Shown piece by piece: positions 35,750 through 44,468 of a stretch of 64,000 bases of DNA; the stretch's first letter is position 1, and each line of letters starts with the position of its first letter. The stretch is taken from positions 310,001 to 374,000 of the forward strand of contig JAWLAI010000004.1 of NCBI GenBank assembly GCA_041395565.1, in the 5' to 3' direction. Under the pieces are notes generated by a model. That model ran no database searches. It had not been told where the DNA came from and saw nothing but the letters and a program-made list of their open reading frames with translations. Both the position numbers and the translations under genes were made by a program. The DNA is from Pseudomonadota bacterium. GTDB taxonomy: Bacteria; Pseudomonadota; Gammaproteobacteria; UBA9214.

Positions 35750-36436
35750 ATGGCCACGACCAACTGGCACGTGCTGGCCGATGCCGCGCAGCTGGAAGAG
35801 GTGGTGGCGCAGCGCATCCTGGCGCTGGCGGCGGCGGCGATCGACGCCCATGGCAGCTTTCGTATCGTGCTCGCCGGCGGGCGTACCCCCGCGGCCATCT
35901 ACCGGCGCCTGGCGCCGGCCGATGCCGAGTGGTCGCACTGGCAGGTGTACTTCGGTGACGAGCGCTGCCTGCCGGCGCAGGACCCGGAACGCAACAGCAT
36001 GATGGCGGCGCGCGCCTGGCTGGATCTGCAGCGCGTACCGGCGCACAACATCCATCCCATCCCGGCGGAGCTGGGTGCGGAGGCCGCGGCTCGGGCATAC
36101 CGCGAAACAGTACAGGATGCACTGCCGTTCGACCTGGTGCTGCTCGGCATGGGCGAGGACGGTCACACCGCGAGCCTGTTTCCGGGACAGGTGCACGCGG
36201 CGGACGCGCTGGTGGTCGCGGTGCATGCAGCGCCCAAGCCGCCGTCCGATCGCGTCAGCCTGGGACTGGCGGCGCTGAACGCTGCCGCACACGTGCTGGT
36301 GCTGGTGACTGGACAGGGCAAGCATGCGGCCGTCGAGCGCTGGCGCCGCGGCGAGGACCTGCCCGTGGCGCAGGTATGCGGCCGTCAGGGCGTGGACGTG
36401 TACCTGGACGCGGCCGCCGCCGGGATCGAGGCGTGA
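35750..36436 (+). CDS. pgl: 6-phosphogluconolactonase
   Basis: 228 residues from the ATG at 35750; in-frame starts at 35717 (ATG) and 35708 (GTG) would overlap zwf and are possible. Family motifs: IVLAGGRTPAAIYRRLA, VYFGDERCLP, LVLLGMGEDGHTASLFPG and the late VTGQGKHAAVERW. It completes the oxidative pentose phosphate branch encoded here (gnd, zwf, pgl), a likely NADPH source. Confidence 0.93.
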   Translation: MATTNWHVLADAAQLEEVVAQRILALAAAAIDAHGSFRIVLAGGRTPAAIYRRLAPADAEWSHWQVYFGDERCLPAQDPERNSMMAARAWLDLQRVPAHNIHPIPAELGAEAAARAYRETVQDALPFDLVLLGMGEDGHTASLFPGQVHAADALVVAVHAAPKPPSDRVSLGLAALNAAAHVLVLVTGQGKHAAVERWRRGEDLPVAQVCGRQGVDVYLDAAAAGIEA

Positions 36437-36521
36437 GTTGAAGAGCGCCGTGCGTGTGATCGGACGGATGCAGCTATCTGAATCACCGCCGGGGCGGACC
36501 GCGTCCGCGCACATGCCCGGC

Positions 36522-36890
36522 TCAGATGTCTGTCGCCGCATTCAGGATGGCGCCGTAGGTGCCGAGCGCGAATACCAGGACCGTGAGGCCGTCGCCGGCG
36601 AGTTCGAGGATGCCCAGTCGCTGTGCGGCGGTCGTCCGATCGGATAACCGGCGCCGGAGCAGGACGCCGGCAATGAGCAGGGCCAGCTGCAGCCCGAGCC
36701 CGAGCAGCACGAGGCCTCGCGCCGATATCAGGCCGCCTAGGGCCGGTGCTGCGGCGGTCGGCATGGCACGCGTGAACAGGTAGCCGAAGGCCGTCACACC
36801 GTAGGTGATCAGGACGGTGCGCACAGCGCCGACAGTGCGCTGGTGCGCTGCGGCGCTACGGGCTGCGGCACTACGGTCAGAGGTCGTCAT
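36522..36890 (-). CDS. Small membrane protein of unknown function
   Basis: 122 residues from the ATG at 36890, which overlaps the stop of the upstream gene (ATGA). Three hydrophobic helices: about 22-40, 52-75 and 95-115. The N-terminus is polar and Arg/Ala-rich. No family recognised. Translationally coupled to the 108-residue gene before it. Confidence 0.6.
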   Translation of the reverse strand: MTTSDRSAAARSAAAHQRTVGAVRTVLITYGVTAFGYLFTRAMPTAAAPALGGLISARGLVLLGLGLQLALLIAGVLLRRRLSDRTTAAQRLGILELAGDGLTVLVFALGTYGAILNAATDI

Positions 36891-37213
36891 TTCGCATTCA
36901 AGCCTTCGTGCCAGCAGAGCCAGCCGGAGAATCCGCGTATGCGGCCAAGCGACTCCGGATCCAGCCACGGGTGCTGTCTGAGGAGCAGGGCAGGGTAGTC
37001 GCGCTCGAACGCCGCATCCCACGGTACCCCGCCGGGATAACCGTAGAGATGATCCTCGGCCGTCTTGAGCACCGCATCGAGCTGCGCGGCGATCTCGTCG
37101 CCGTGCCCGGTCAATCCTGCGTCAGCAATGTGCGCCAGCAGGCGCTCCCGACTGGGGTAGGTATGCACATAGGCCTGCAGTGCATCGTTCAGGATCTGCG
37201 CAGTGACGCCCAT
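36887..37213 (-). CDS. Conserved small protein of unknown function
   Basis: 108 residues from the ATG at 37213. Soluble and helical, with a Trp/Pro-rich C-terminal half (YGYPGGVPWDAAFERDYP, HPWLDPESLGRIRGFSGWLCW). The pattern of conserved-looking aromatic residues supports a real protein. Overlaps the membrane-protein gene by four bases; the two may work together. Confidence 0.6.
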   Translation of the reverse strand: MGVTAQILNDALQAYVHTYPSRERLLAHIADAGLTGHGDEIAAQLDAVLKTAEDHLYGYPGGVPWDAAFERDYPALLLRQHPWLDPESLGRIRGFSGWLCWHEGLNAK

Positions 37214-37648
37214 GATGCCGTTCGGCCGCAGCCGCCCGCGCACGTCAGCGCGTCGGACCGGACCGGATCCTTACGAGGCGCGAACGGGTGCATGCAGCGA
37301 TGCCAGGGTCGGGCCGCGGTCAGGGTGTAAGGGATACGGCAACTCATGGATATCACGGCGGGTATCCGCGCACCGCGTGCGCCGTCGGGGTCGTGCTTGC
37401 CGGTTCGGCTGTCCGAAAAGCATCGGGCGCTGTCCGGCGCGGCGAGCACGGCAGCGGCTCGTATTATTGAGGCTTGCATGTATGAGTGACAGTCAAACTG
37501 TTTACTATCGTCTTTCCCGCGCAGGCGGGAATCCAGATGTGCACTATATGCTCCGGATTCCGGCTCGCGCTCGCCAAGCTCGCATGGCCGGAATGACGGC
37601 AAATATCGTCAACCATTTATGTAATTCTCAATATTACCGGACGCCGCT
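37214..37648. other. Intergenic stretch with repeat copy A
   Basis: 435 bp between the 108-residue gene and the COG4705-like gene. About a third is the repeat at 37466-37617. Open frames crossing it are translations of the repeat and are not supported as genes. Nothing else seen. Confidence 0.6.
37466..37617 (+). repeat. 152-bp repeat, copy A
   Basis: Matches the reverse complement of 38617-38768 end to end over 152 bp with about six substitutions by eye and no gaps. Contains internal palindromes, including a CCCGC-GCAG-GCGGG core inside an ATTCC...GGAAT-type dispersed element reminiscent of dRS3-like repeats. It lies 31 bp past the stop of the enclosed gene. Confidence 0.9.
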
Positions 37649-38407
37649 TCAATGCGCGCGTTCCGCAGAACGTTGCGGCAGGACCATGATCAGCACGACG
37701 ATGGCTGTCAGCAGCGCCCCGGTCGCGGCATAGCGACTCAACTCCAGCCCCCCATTCGCAACGGGTTTGTCCAGGAAGTCGCCAACCACGGCGCCCAACG
37801 GGCGGGTGAGCACGAACGCCGACCAGAACAGGACCGTCCGTGACATGCCCGTGAAGAAATACAGTGCCACGATGACCAGCAGCAGACCGCTGAATATGGC
37901 GGCCGCCCCGACATAGCCCAGGCCGGCGGTGTCGGCTGTCCAGTCACCCAGCGCCGTACCGAGCGTCTGGGAAAACATGATGGTCAGCCAGTAGAAGAGC
38001 TCCGCCTTGGGTGTGTAGATAGAGGCCACGTCTATTCTTCCTAACGTCTGGTACCAGATCAGGAGGGAGGCAAGCAGCAGCGCGAGCAGCAGGGTCGAGC
38101 CGCCGGTATAGCCGATTCCCAGCGAGCGCGTCGCATAGTCCGCCAGCGTGGTCCCGACCGTGGTCGAGGCGATGATGGTCGCCCAGTACAGGAAGGGATG
38201 AAACCGCCTGGCCTGGATCTGGAGGACGATGGCGCCTATGAACACCGCCATGAAAATCGCGGTGCCCACCAGGTAGCCCAGGTTCATCGACATGGAGACC
38301 GCGTCGCCCCCGGTTTCTCCGAGCGTGGTGGCCAGGATCTTGACGATCCAGAAGCCGAGTGTGATCGCCGGAACTTTTGTCAATGTCTCTTGAGTGGTTG
38401 CAAGCAT
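37649..38407 (-). CDS. COG4705-type multi-pass membrane protein
   Basis: 252 residues with about eight transmembrane helices arranged as internal repeats: each has an acidic/glycine motif (KILATTLGETGGDAVSM, ASTTVGTTLADYATR, MFSQTLGTALGDWTADT, RPLGAVVGDFLDKP), pointing to a fourfold helical-pair repeat. This is the COG4705 family of uncharacterised membrane proteins; transport is plausible but unproven. The gene is enclosed by 152-bp inverted repeats (37466-37617 and 38617-38768), leaving a 999-bp unit. The ribosome-binding site is weak. Confidence 0.8.
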   Translation of the reverse strand: MLATTQETLTKVPAITLGFWIVKILATTLGETGGDAVSMSMNLGYLVGTAIFMAVFIGAIVLQIQARRFHPFLYWATIIASTTVGTTLADYATRSLGIGYTGGSTLLLALLLASLLIWYQTLGRIDVASIYTPKAELFYWLTIMFSQTLGTALGDWTADTAGLGYVGAAAIFSGLLLVIVALYFFTGMSRTVLFWSAFVLTRPLGAVVGDFLDKPVANGGLELSRYAATGALLTAIVVLIMVLPQRSAERAH

Positions 38408-39156
38408 GGTGTGTGGTTTCCCGAGGAGTGGCTAACGCTTCACCTCAAACGTGCGGCGGAGTCGCATCGCCATGAAGGGTTAGCTAGGCATGGCAAGAAC
38501 GGTTTTAGTGAGTTCGCGCCTATTGGTTATGAACAGGTAAAAAATATGGGCAGGAAGTAGCGTCGTCTGCCGAATTCGTCGTTGGCTTTTGCCCATGTTC
38601 TATCGAGAATGACAGCAATGGTTGACGATATTTGCCGTCATTCCGGCCATGCGAGCTTGGCGAGCGCGAGTCGGAATCCGGAGCATATAGTGCACATCTG
38701 GATTCCCGCGTGCGCGGGAATGACGGTAGTCAACAGTCTGACTGTCACTCATACATGCAAGCCTCAATCATACAAAGCATATGATGCTCGCGAGTCAGCG
38801 CGCGTATGTCGGGCACCTGACCGCCTCGATGCGTACGCCTCGTGTTTCCGCAAGGGCAACTGGCTGACCATGAAGCACGGCCAACGTATTGAATGCAATA
38901 TCCAATGCCAATGCGCGAATCATGCAGGGCAAGGGGGTGCGGCAGCGTCCGCGATCGGTGCTCGCCTGTCTGCAGCGATCGCCTGGCAGGCTCGCCTTGT
39001 CCACAACGCACAGACATCGGCAGGGCGTGAAGGTTCGACGGCGTGCAGGCTGCCCGCAGCTGTCCGGGGATGGCCGCCGGCGCAGTCATGGCGCTGGACC
39101 TGGGGCGTCTCGGTGGACGCCTCGTTCACAGGGAGTGCGCACCCGGACGATGGGTT
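38408..39156. other. Intergenic stretch with repeat copy B
   Basis: 749 bp, lower in GC than its surroundings in the first half. It contains repeat copy B (38617-38768). An apparent frame at 38582-39295 runs through the repeat and into the antisense of the frameshifted gene, so it is not accepted. No RNA gene recognised. Confidence 0.6.
38617..38768 (-). repeat. 152-bp repeat, copy B (inverted relative to copy A)
   Basis: Inverted partner of 37466-37617, about 96% identical by eye. Includes CGTCATTCC and GGAATGACGG boundaries typical of dispersed intergenic repeats. It lies about 210 bp upstream of the enclosed gene, in its 5' region, so it could also carry or block promoter signals. Confidence 0.9.
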
Positions 39157-39535
39157 TCACTCCGCCGCCGCCAGCCTGATCGTGGCGGCGCCGGTGAGTC
39201 GGTCGATCGTGATATCCACCACGCAGTACTCGGCCTGTTCCTCTACCGGGGTCGGATCGTCGGCGCAGCTGCAGCCGGCGATGATACCGGTGTAGAACAG
39301 GCCGGCGCGGGCGTGGATCATGCCCGCACGGTCGGATGCGCTGATGAGCAATGACCTGCGGGGCGCGTTCGATGGCATAGCTGCTGCCGCGCAGTCCCTG
39401 CTGCAGCGGCAGCAGGGCCGGGTCGAGCTGCTCCAGCTCCTGTTGCAGCACTGTCGCGAAGCCGGCCGTGTCCCAGGCCTGCAGGCTGCGGGCGAGTCGT
39501 ATGCGGGGCGTTGCGGCAGGCGTTTCCGGTGACAT
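39157..39535 (-). pseudogene. Frameshifted gene for a small conserved protein
   Basis: Two adjacent frames make one sensible protein. The first (from ATG at 39535) reads TPRIRLARSLQAWDTAGFAT ... LLPLQQGLRGSSYAIERAPQV. The second ends LLISASDRAGMIHARAGLFYTG ... GCSCADDPTPVEEQAEYC to the stop at 39157. Removing one base around 39348-39356 joins them as APQVLLISASDRAG, about 125 residues. The second half has a GCSCADDP motif I recognise only as a conserved uncharacterised type. Either a real recent mutation or a sequencing error; same strand as the M48 gene upstream (111-bp gap). Confidence 0.65.
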
Positions 39536-39646
39536 GGGGACAGTATAGCGTGCGCGCGTCAGGCAGCCACACGCCTCGGCCACGGGTCCGGAACCGGTTT
39601 GACGATCCCGCCATGGTCGCGGTCGCGGGGGATGACGGGACAGGTT

Positions 39647-41077
39647 CTATTGCGCAGGCCCGCCACCGGGTGGTACGCAGGTCGCGCGCCTGACCCGGTA
39701 CTGCAGGGTGCCGCACTTGCTTTCCAGGACCGCCTGTTGCGCATCGATGCTGACCACACGATCCACGATCGTAGCGCCCGGCTGGATGCTGTCGGGCTGT
39801 TCGCTCGTAATGACGTGGATCACCAGGAGCCCGTCGCGCACCAGCCATTGCGCCGTGCTGTGGAACTCCGCCGCGGTGCAGGTGTTGTCGGTGTATGCCG
39901 TGAACTCCAGACTGCCGTCCGCCCGGTAGGTGGAGATCGCGCCGGGTTCGGCAAACGTCGGGTCCTGCGGGGAGACCGCCCAGCTGCCGACCAGCAGCTG
40001 CGTGATCTCCGTATCGCCGAGCGGTGGTGCCGTGCCTTGCGTGCCGAACACCGGCCACGCCGGGCGTTCACCGCCCAGTCGTGCGATCCGCTCCTGCGTG
40101 GCCGGGTGACTGCGCAGATAGCCGCGAAACGGGTCGGACGCGCTGCCGTGGGTACACTCGGCCCGGGTCTGCATGCGGCCCAGAATCCGTGCCAGGACGG
40201 CGGGCGGGATGCCGTTGCGTTCCAGCATTGCGCCTGCGTAGGTGTCGGCCTCGCGCTCGAACTCGCGCGAGTAGCGCGCCTGCAGCAGGGCGGCGGGCAC
40301 GCCGGCGGCGACGCTGCTCACGTCGCCCAGGTACCAGCCGACCAGGACGCCGACCATGGAGCCCTGGATCAGCATGCGCAGGCCGTGGCGGCGGTCGAGA
40401 TGGCCGAGTTCGTGCGCAAGCACCCCGAATATCTCGCTGTCGTCCCCGGCGCTGTCCACCAGCTGGTCGGTCACTACGATGGTGCCGTCGGGCAGGGCGA
40501 AGGCATTGGCGCCGATCGCGCCGCCGTCGCGGAACACGATGCGGTGCGCGGGGGCGGCGCCGTGCGCCGGTGCCAGCCGGTCGAAGGCGGCAGCGAGTGC
40601 CGCCTGGCGCGCGGCGGGCAGGGCGCTCGGCCTGAACACGTGTTCGTCGAACACGGCCAGGGTCGATTCACCCATGCCGGCCAGCAGGCGCGCCGGCAGA
40701 CGCGCGGCGATCCAGTCCGCGGCGGCCGGCAGTCCCCAGTGATAGCCGGCGAATGCGCTGGCGAGCGTCAGCACCACCGCCGCCAATGCCCAGTGCCAGC
40801 GTGCCTGCAGGCGCACCACGAAACCGTCGCCGATGCCGGCCTCGCGCAACAGGGCCGCGAATGCCGCAGGCGCGTGCACCTCGCAGTGTGCGCCGTCGGC
40901 GAAACGCACCACGCGCGGTGCCGCGCCCAGGGGCTCGGAGATGTCGAGGGCGGCGAGCGGCTCCTCGCGGGCCACCGTCGCGCCGTCCACGATGAGCCAT
41001 GCGCCGCGCAGGTAGAGGCTGGCCGGCTGCGGCCGGGCCGAGATACCGTCGAAATAGGTTGCCGGGACCGCTTCCAT
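39647..41077 (-). CDS. M48-family metalloprotease with C-terminal lipocalin-like domain
   Basis: 476 residues. An N-terminal beta-rich segment (1-105, YFDGISARPQPASLYL) precedes a membrane helix near 117-140, then the peptidase: zinc motif LAHELGHLDRRHG near 243-255 and third ligand SREFEREADTYAGAML near 295-310. The C-terminal 130 residues (LLVGSWAVSPQDPTF to the end) look like a small lipocalin-like barrel with two cysteine pairs and are probably extracytoplasmic or cytoplasmic depending on topology. Its ATG overlaps the yjgN stop (ATGA). Confidence 0.88.
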   Translation of the reverse strand: MEAVPATYFDGISARPQPASLYLRGAWLIVDGATVAREEPLAALDISEPLGAAPRVVRFADGAHCEVHAPAAFAALLREAGIGDGFVVRLQARWHWALAAVVLTLASAFAGYHWGLPAAADWIAARLPARLLAGMGESTLAVFDEHVFRPSALPAARQAALAAAFDRLAPAHGAAPAHRIVFRDGGAIGANAFALPDGTIVVTDQLVDSAGDDSEIFGVLAHELGHLDRRHGLRMLIQGSMVGVLVGWYLGDVSSVAAGVPAALLQARYSREFEREADTYAGAMLERNGIPPAVLARILGRMQTRAECTHGSASDPFRGYLRSHPATQERIARLGGERPAWPVFGTQGTAPPLGDTEITQLLVGSWAVSPQDPTFAEPGAISTYRADGSLEFTAYTDNTCTAAEFHSTAQWLVRDGLLVIHVITSEQPDSIQPGATIVDRVVSIDAQQAVLESKCGTLQYRVRRATCVPPGGGPAQ

Positions 41078-42141
41078 CAGAAGGAGATGTCGAAATCGAA
41101 CAGGTCCGCGGTCTCTGCACCGGTCGCCGTCGTGCCCTGCTGCCGGTCCGCCGTGAACGCGTCCAGCGGCGCTGCCGGCAGCAGGGCGATATGCTGCAGG
41201 CGGTAGCGTGCCAGGCGCACGTCGGCATACGGCTTGAACAGACCCAGCGTCGCCACCACGCCGACGAAGTTGGTCAGAAAGATCCAGAACAGCCCGCGCA
41301 CGCGCACGTCGCTGGCGAAGGCGTGCGGGCCGAGCGTGGTGTGGTTCCACACCAGGTTCTGCGCACGCGCGCTGAGCCAGGGCCCGAGCAGCAGATACAA
41401 CATCAGGTAGGTGCCAAGAACGACCGCCCCGACGAAGCTGAACATGCGCTGCGCGGCTGCTTCGCTCATCGTATCGGGATTGGCGAATTCGACGGGGAAC
41501 AGCACCGCCGCGCCGCCGGCGACCAACGCGATCACGAGCAGCGCCAGGCCCAGCAGTTTCAGGTACAGGACGAAGAAGGGACCGCTGCCGGCCGTGAAGG
41601 CGAACGGCGTGTCCGCGTACCAGCTGCGGTTATGCTGGTAGCGCTTGATGCGCTGGTGCGCGAGCGGCACCAGCAGGGAGGCGCTCAGCAGCGCCAGCAG
41701 CGGATACAGCAGGAAACTGATATAGCCCTGGCGGGTAGCGCCGCGGAACGAGAAGCGCAGGCCGCGGTGGCTGCTGTTGTGCAGCTTGAAGCGCAGCGAG
41801 CGCACGATCAGCCAGGGGAAGAGCAGGGCCAGCAGCGTCATCGCGCCCAGCGCCATGGCGGGGGAGACGGCCCCGGCCAGCTGATAGGCGACGAGCAGCG
41901 CTACCGCGATGATCCGGCCCTTGAGGATCGCCCGCGGATCGCCGTGGAAATCAAAGCTGTGTTCGTCCAGGGTCGTGTTCAGGTAGAAGTAGCGCAGGCG
42001 CCGCACCTTGGCCCAGGCGGAATACACCCCCAGGGTCAGCAGGCTGAGCGCGATATTGACGATCCAGATCCGGAAATACTCGGAGCCCCGGCCGGAGAAG
42101 GCCAGGCGCCGGGTGGCGGGTGTCGCCGGCACTGATGCCAT
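41077..42141 (-). CDS. yjgN: YjgN-family (DUF898) membrane protein
   Basis: 354 residues, about seven helices. Family hallmarks near the start: RLAFSGRGSEYFRIWIVNIALSLLTLG split over 12-38, GVYSAWAKVRRLRYFYLNT and FDFHGDPRAILKGR. A related block recurs late (LTRLGLFKPYADVRLARYRL-like ATLGLFKPYADVRLARYRL), suggesting an internal duplication. RBS AGGGGTAGG precedes the ATG. Function unknown; coupled here to an M48 protease, a pairing seen in other genomes to my knowledge. Confidence 0.9.
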   Translation of the reverse strand: MASVPATPATRRLAFSGRGSEYFRIWIVNIALSLLTLGVYSAWAKVRRLRYFYLNTTLDEHSFDFHGDPRAILKGRIIAVALLVAYQLAGAVSPAMALGAMTLLALLFPWLIVRSLRFKLHNSSHRGLRFSFRGATRQGYISFLLYPLLALLSASLLVPLAHQRIKRYQHNRSWYADTPFAFTAGSGPFFVLYLKLLGLALLVIALVAGGAAVLFPVEFANPDTMSEAAAQRMFSFVGAVVLGTYLMLYLLLGPWLSARAQNLVWNHTTLGPHAFASDVRVRGLFWIFLTNFVGVVATLGLFKPYADVRLARYRLQHIALLPAAPLDAFTADRQQGTTATGAETADLFDFDISF

Positions 42142-42433
42142 GTCCTACCCCTGTCGCTGTGGCGGTCGTGACGCACATTGTGCCGCCAGGCAGGGGCGTG
42201 CGCCAGTAATGCCCGCCGCGGGGGCTCATGAAAGCCGTACTAATACGAATGTACTATCCCTGGCGTAAAACCGCATGCGCCTGAGCGCCGGGATCCCTGT
42301 GGCTGGTTCTGTGCCTCATGTCACCGTTGCCAGGGTGGAGGCTTGCAGTGGCGGCGTTCCCGGGATAGGGTGAGTCCTTTACGCTACGGTTCTGCACCGC
42401 AGCGCTTACCTGTCCGTACCGGAGACGCTCATA

Positions 42434-43534
42434 ATGAAATTTATCCAGCCCCTTTCGGCAACCCTGGTTACCCTGCTGCTGCTCACGGCCTGCGGCGGTG
42501 GCGGTGGTGGAACCGCTGCGCTGACCGGCAGCACCGGGCTGGGTTCGACCGTCACGACCGGCGTGAGTATCACCCAGACCAATGCACCGGACGTGGCCGC
42601 TGCCGCCCTGCACGGCATCAACGCCGCGAGCGGCAGTTCGGATGGTGCCGCCTCGACGCCGCCGCTGATCACCGGCGTTGCCGTCAATACCCGCAGCGGT
42701 CATTTCAGCCTGGCGGGGGTGGTGACCGATCAGCTCGCCCGGGTCGGCGCGCTACAGGCCAGCCCCAGCGCCGGGATCGTCGGTGCCGCGGTGAGTGACA
42801 ACGTGTCCTGTACCAGCGGCGGTTCGGCCTCGGTCTTCGCCAATCTCGCCGATCCCGCGTTCGCGGTGCTGACCGTCGGCGATACCCTGAGCGTCACCTT
42901 CTTCCTGTGCAACGAAACCGGCGTCGTGCTGGACGGTGCGCTCGCCATCGTCGTGGCCACGATCGCGGGGAGCACCACCTTCGACGGTCTGCCGCCCTTC
43001 GACATCACGTTGGGCACCACCTTCAACGGGCTGCGCGCCCTGGACGGCACCCTGTATTCGTACGCCAGCGGTGACATGCAGCTGCGGCTGGCCGACGACG
43101 GCGCGGGCAACGTCAACGCGGTTATCTCCGGCGCCGCGCTGGACACCGCCTACAACAGCCAGTATCCGACCGAAACCGCCTACCGGGATCAGAAGCTGAC
43201 CACCTACGCCTTCGACCTGCAGGGCAACGACAATACCGGTGACTACACCATCGACCTGGACGGCACCCTGGAGAGCCGCGACATCGACGGCACCATCACC
43301 TTCACCACCACCCAGCCGGGCTCGGCGGCGTTCATCGGCAACGACTTCGTCGGCAACGGCGATCCCGTCTCCGGTACGCTGCTGGTCAGCAGCCTGTTCG
43401 GCGGCCTGTCGCAGCTGAAGGTGATCGCCCAGTCGAACGGCGTCGACGTGGAGCTGCAGGTCGACGCTGACGGTGACGACGTGTTCGAGGTCACCGGCAT
43501 CATGACCACCTGGGCGGCGCTCGACGCGCTGTAA
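42434..43534 (+). CDS. Putative lipoprotein of unknown function
   Basis: 366 residues with a lipoprotein signal peptide: hydrophobic stretch then LLTAC lipobox at 16-20, followed by a run of six glycines, a flexible tether. The mature part is Gly/Ser/Thr/Asp-rich and beta-strand-like, with repeated D-G-T-L and D-x-D-G motifs (LDGTLYSYASGDMQL, IDLDGTLESRDIDG), and two internal cysteines (SCTS, FLCN). No family recognised. RBS GGAG at 10 nt. It is followed 28 bp later by a beta-barrel protein gene. Confidence 0.75.
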   Translation: MKFIQPLSATLVTLLLLTACGGGGGGTAALTGSTGLGSTVTTGVSITQTNAPDVAAAALHGINAASGSSDGAASTPPLITGVAVNTRSGHFSLAGVVTDQLARVGALQASPSAGIVGAAVSDNVSCTSGGSASVFANLADPAFAVLTVGDTLSVTFFLCNETGVVLDGALAIVVATIAGSTTFDGLPPFDITLGTTFNGLRALDGTLYSYASGDMQLRLADDGAGNVNAVISGAALDTAYNSQYPTETAYRDQKLTTYAFDLQGNDNTGDYTIDLDGTLESRDIDGTITFTTTQPGSAAFIGNDFVGNGDPVSGTLLVSSLFGGLSQLKVIAQSNGVDVELQVDADGDDVFEVTGIMTTWAALDAL

Positions 43535-43562
43535 AACGCCGGTCGCCGACACCGTACGGAAC

Positions 43563-44381
43563 ATGCGTCGCGCCCGCCCGCGGGTCGGTCCGCTGCTGGC
43601 GGGCTGGCTGCTGTTCGTGCCAGTGTCCGGCAGTCCCGCGCCGGCCGCGCGCCAGCTGGATGCCTGGCTCGGCGCCGCCGTGACCGGCTTCGACTACGAG
43701 GAATTCGATCCGGCCGGCGCCAGTCTCGACCGCGAGGCGGGGGCGCTGCCCGGGCTCGGCGTCGGTCTGCGCCTGGCGCACGCGGCGCTGTTCGCCGAAA
43801 CCACGCTGGACCTGACGGCGGGCCGTGTCGACTATCGCGCCACGCGCGTGGCGACCCGCACGGACACGCTCATCGCCGACTGGGACGGCATCGCCGGTTG
43901 CCTGTTCGCGGCCGGAGACGCCTGGTCCGCCGGCCTGTATGCGGGGCTGGGCTATCGCCAGTGGCAGCGCGATATCCACTCGACCCCGGTGGCGTTCGGG
44001 CTCGACGAGACCTACCGCTGGGGCTACGGCATCCTCGGCCTGCGCGCGGCGCATGCACTCGGGGCGGGCGCGCAGCTGCAGGCCGATCTGCAGCTCACGC
44101 ATACCGTGGATCCGTCCATCACAGTCCGCTTCAAGGCCGGCTACGATGACACGACGCTCGATCTCGGCACGGCCGGCGGTGCGCGTCGGTTCACCCATAC
44201 GCATGAACTCGGCGCCGGGATGGCGCTGTTCGTGTCGCCCTGGTTCGAGTACTGGCAGCTCGGGCGCAGCGCCGCTGCCGTACTCACCCGCAATGGCGTG
44301 CCGGCGGGCACGGTCTACGAGCCGGACAGCGAGACCCGCAACCTCGGTATCAGCGCCGGGGTGCGCTGGCGGGTGTTCTAA
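43563..44381 (+). CDS. Putative outer-membrane beta-barrel protein
   Basis: 272 residues. A signal peptide (LLAGWLLFVPVSGSPAPAA, cleavage near residue 29) is followed by alternating hydrophobic/polar strands: LDAWLGAAVTGFDYEEF, GLRLAHAALFAETTLDLT, WGYGILGLRAAHALGAGAQL and others, about ten predicted. The protein ends with RWRVF, a terminal Phe as expected for BAM-dependent insertion. Downstream of the lipoprotein and probably cotranscribed. Specific function not recognisable. Confidence 0.72.
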   Translation: MRRARPRVGPLLAGWLLFVPVSGSPAPAARQLDAWLGAAVTGFDYEEFDPAGASLDREAGALPGLGVGLRLAHAALFAETTLDLTAGRVDYRATRVATRTDTLIADWDGIAGCLFAAGDAWSAGLYAGLGYRQWQRDIHSTPVAFGLDETYRWGYGILGLRAAHALGAGAQLQADLQLTHTVDPSITVRFKAGYDDTTLDLGTAGGARRFTHTHELGAGMALFVSPWFEYWQLGRSAAAVLTRNGVPAGTVYEPDSETRNLGISAGVRWRVF

Positions 44382-44468
44382 GTACCACCAGGATTGCACC
44401 GGCTGCCGGGTCGTGCGCTGCGGTGCGCATCCCGTATGCACACGCATTGCTGCCGGGGCTGCGTCCGT

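Noticed and set aside
37466..38768. Insertion sequence or transposon
   Set aside because: The repeats enclose a membrane protein gene with no transposase, and no target-site duplication was recognised.
38582..39295. Plus-strand open frame of 237 codons
   Set aside because: Its first part is the translation of repeat copy B and the rest is antisense to the frameshifted gene.
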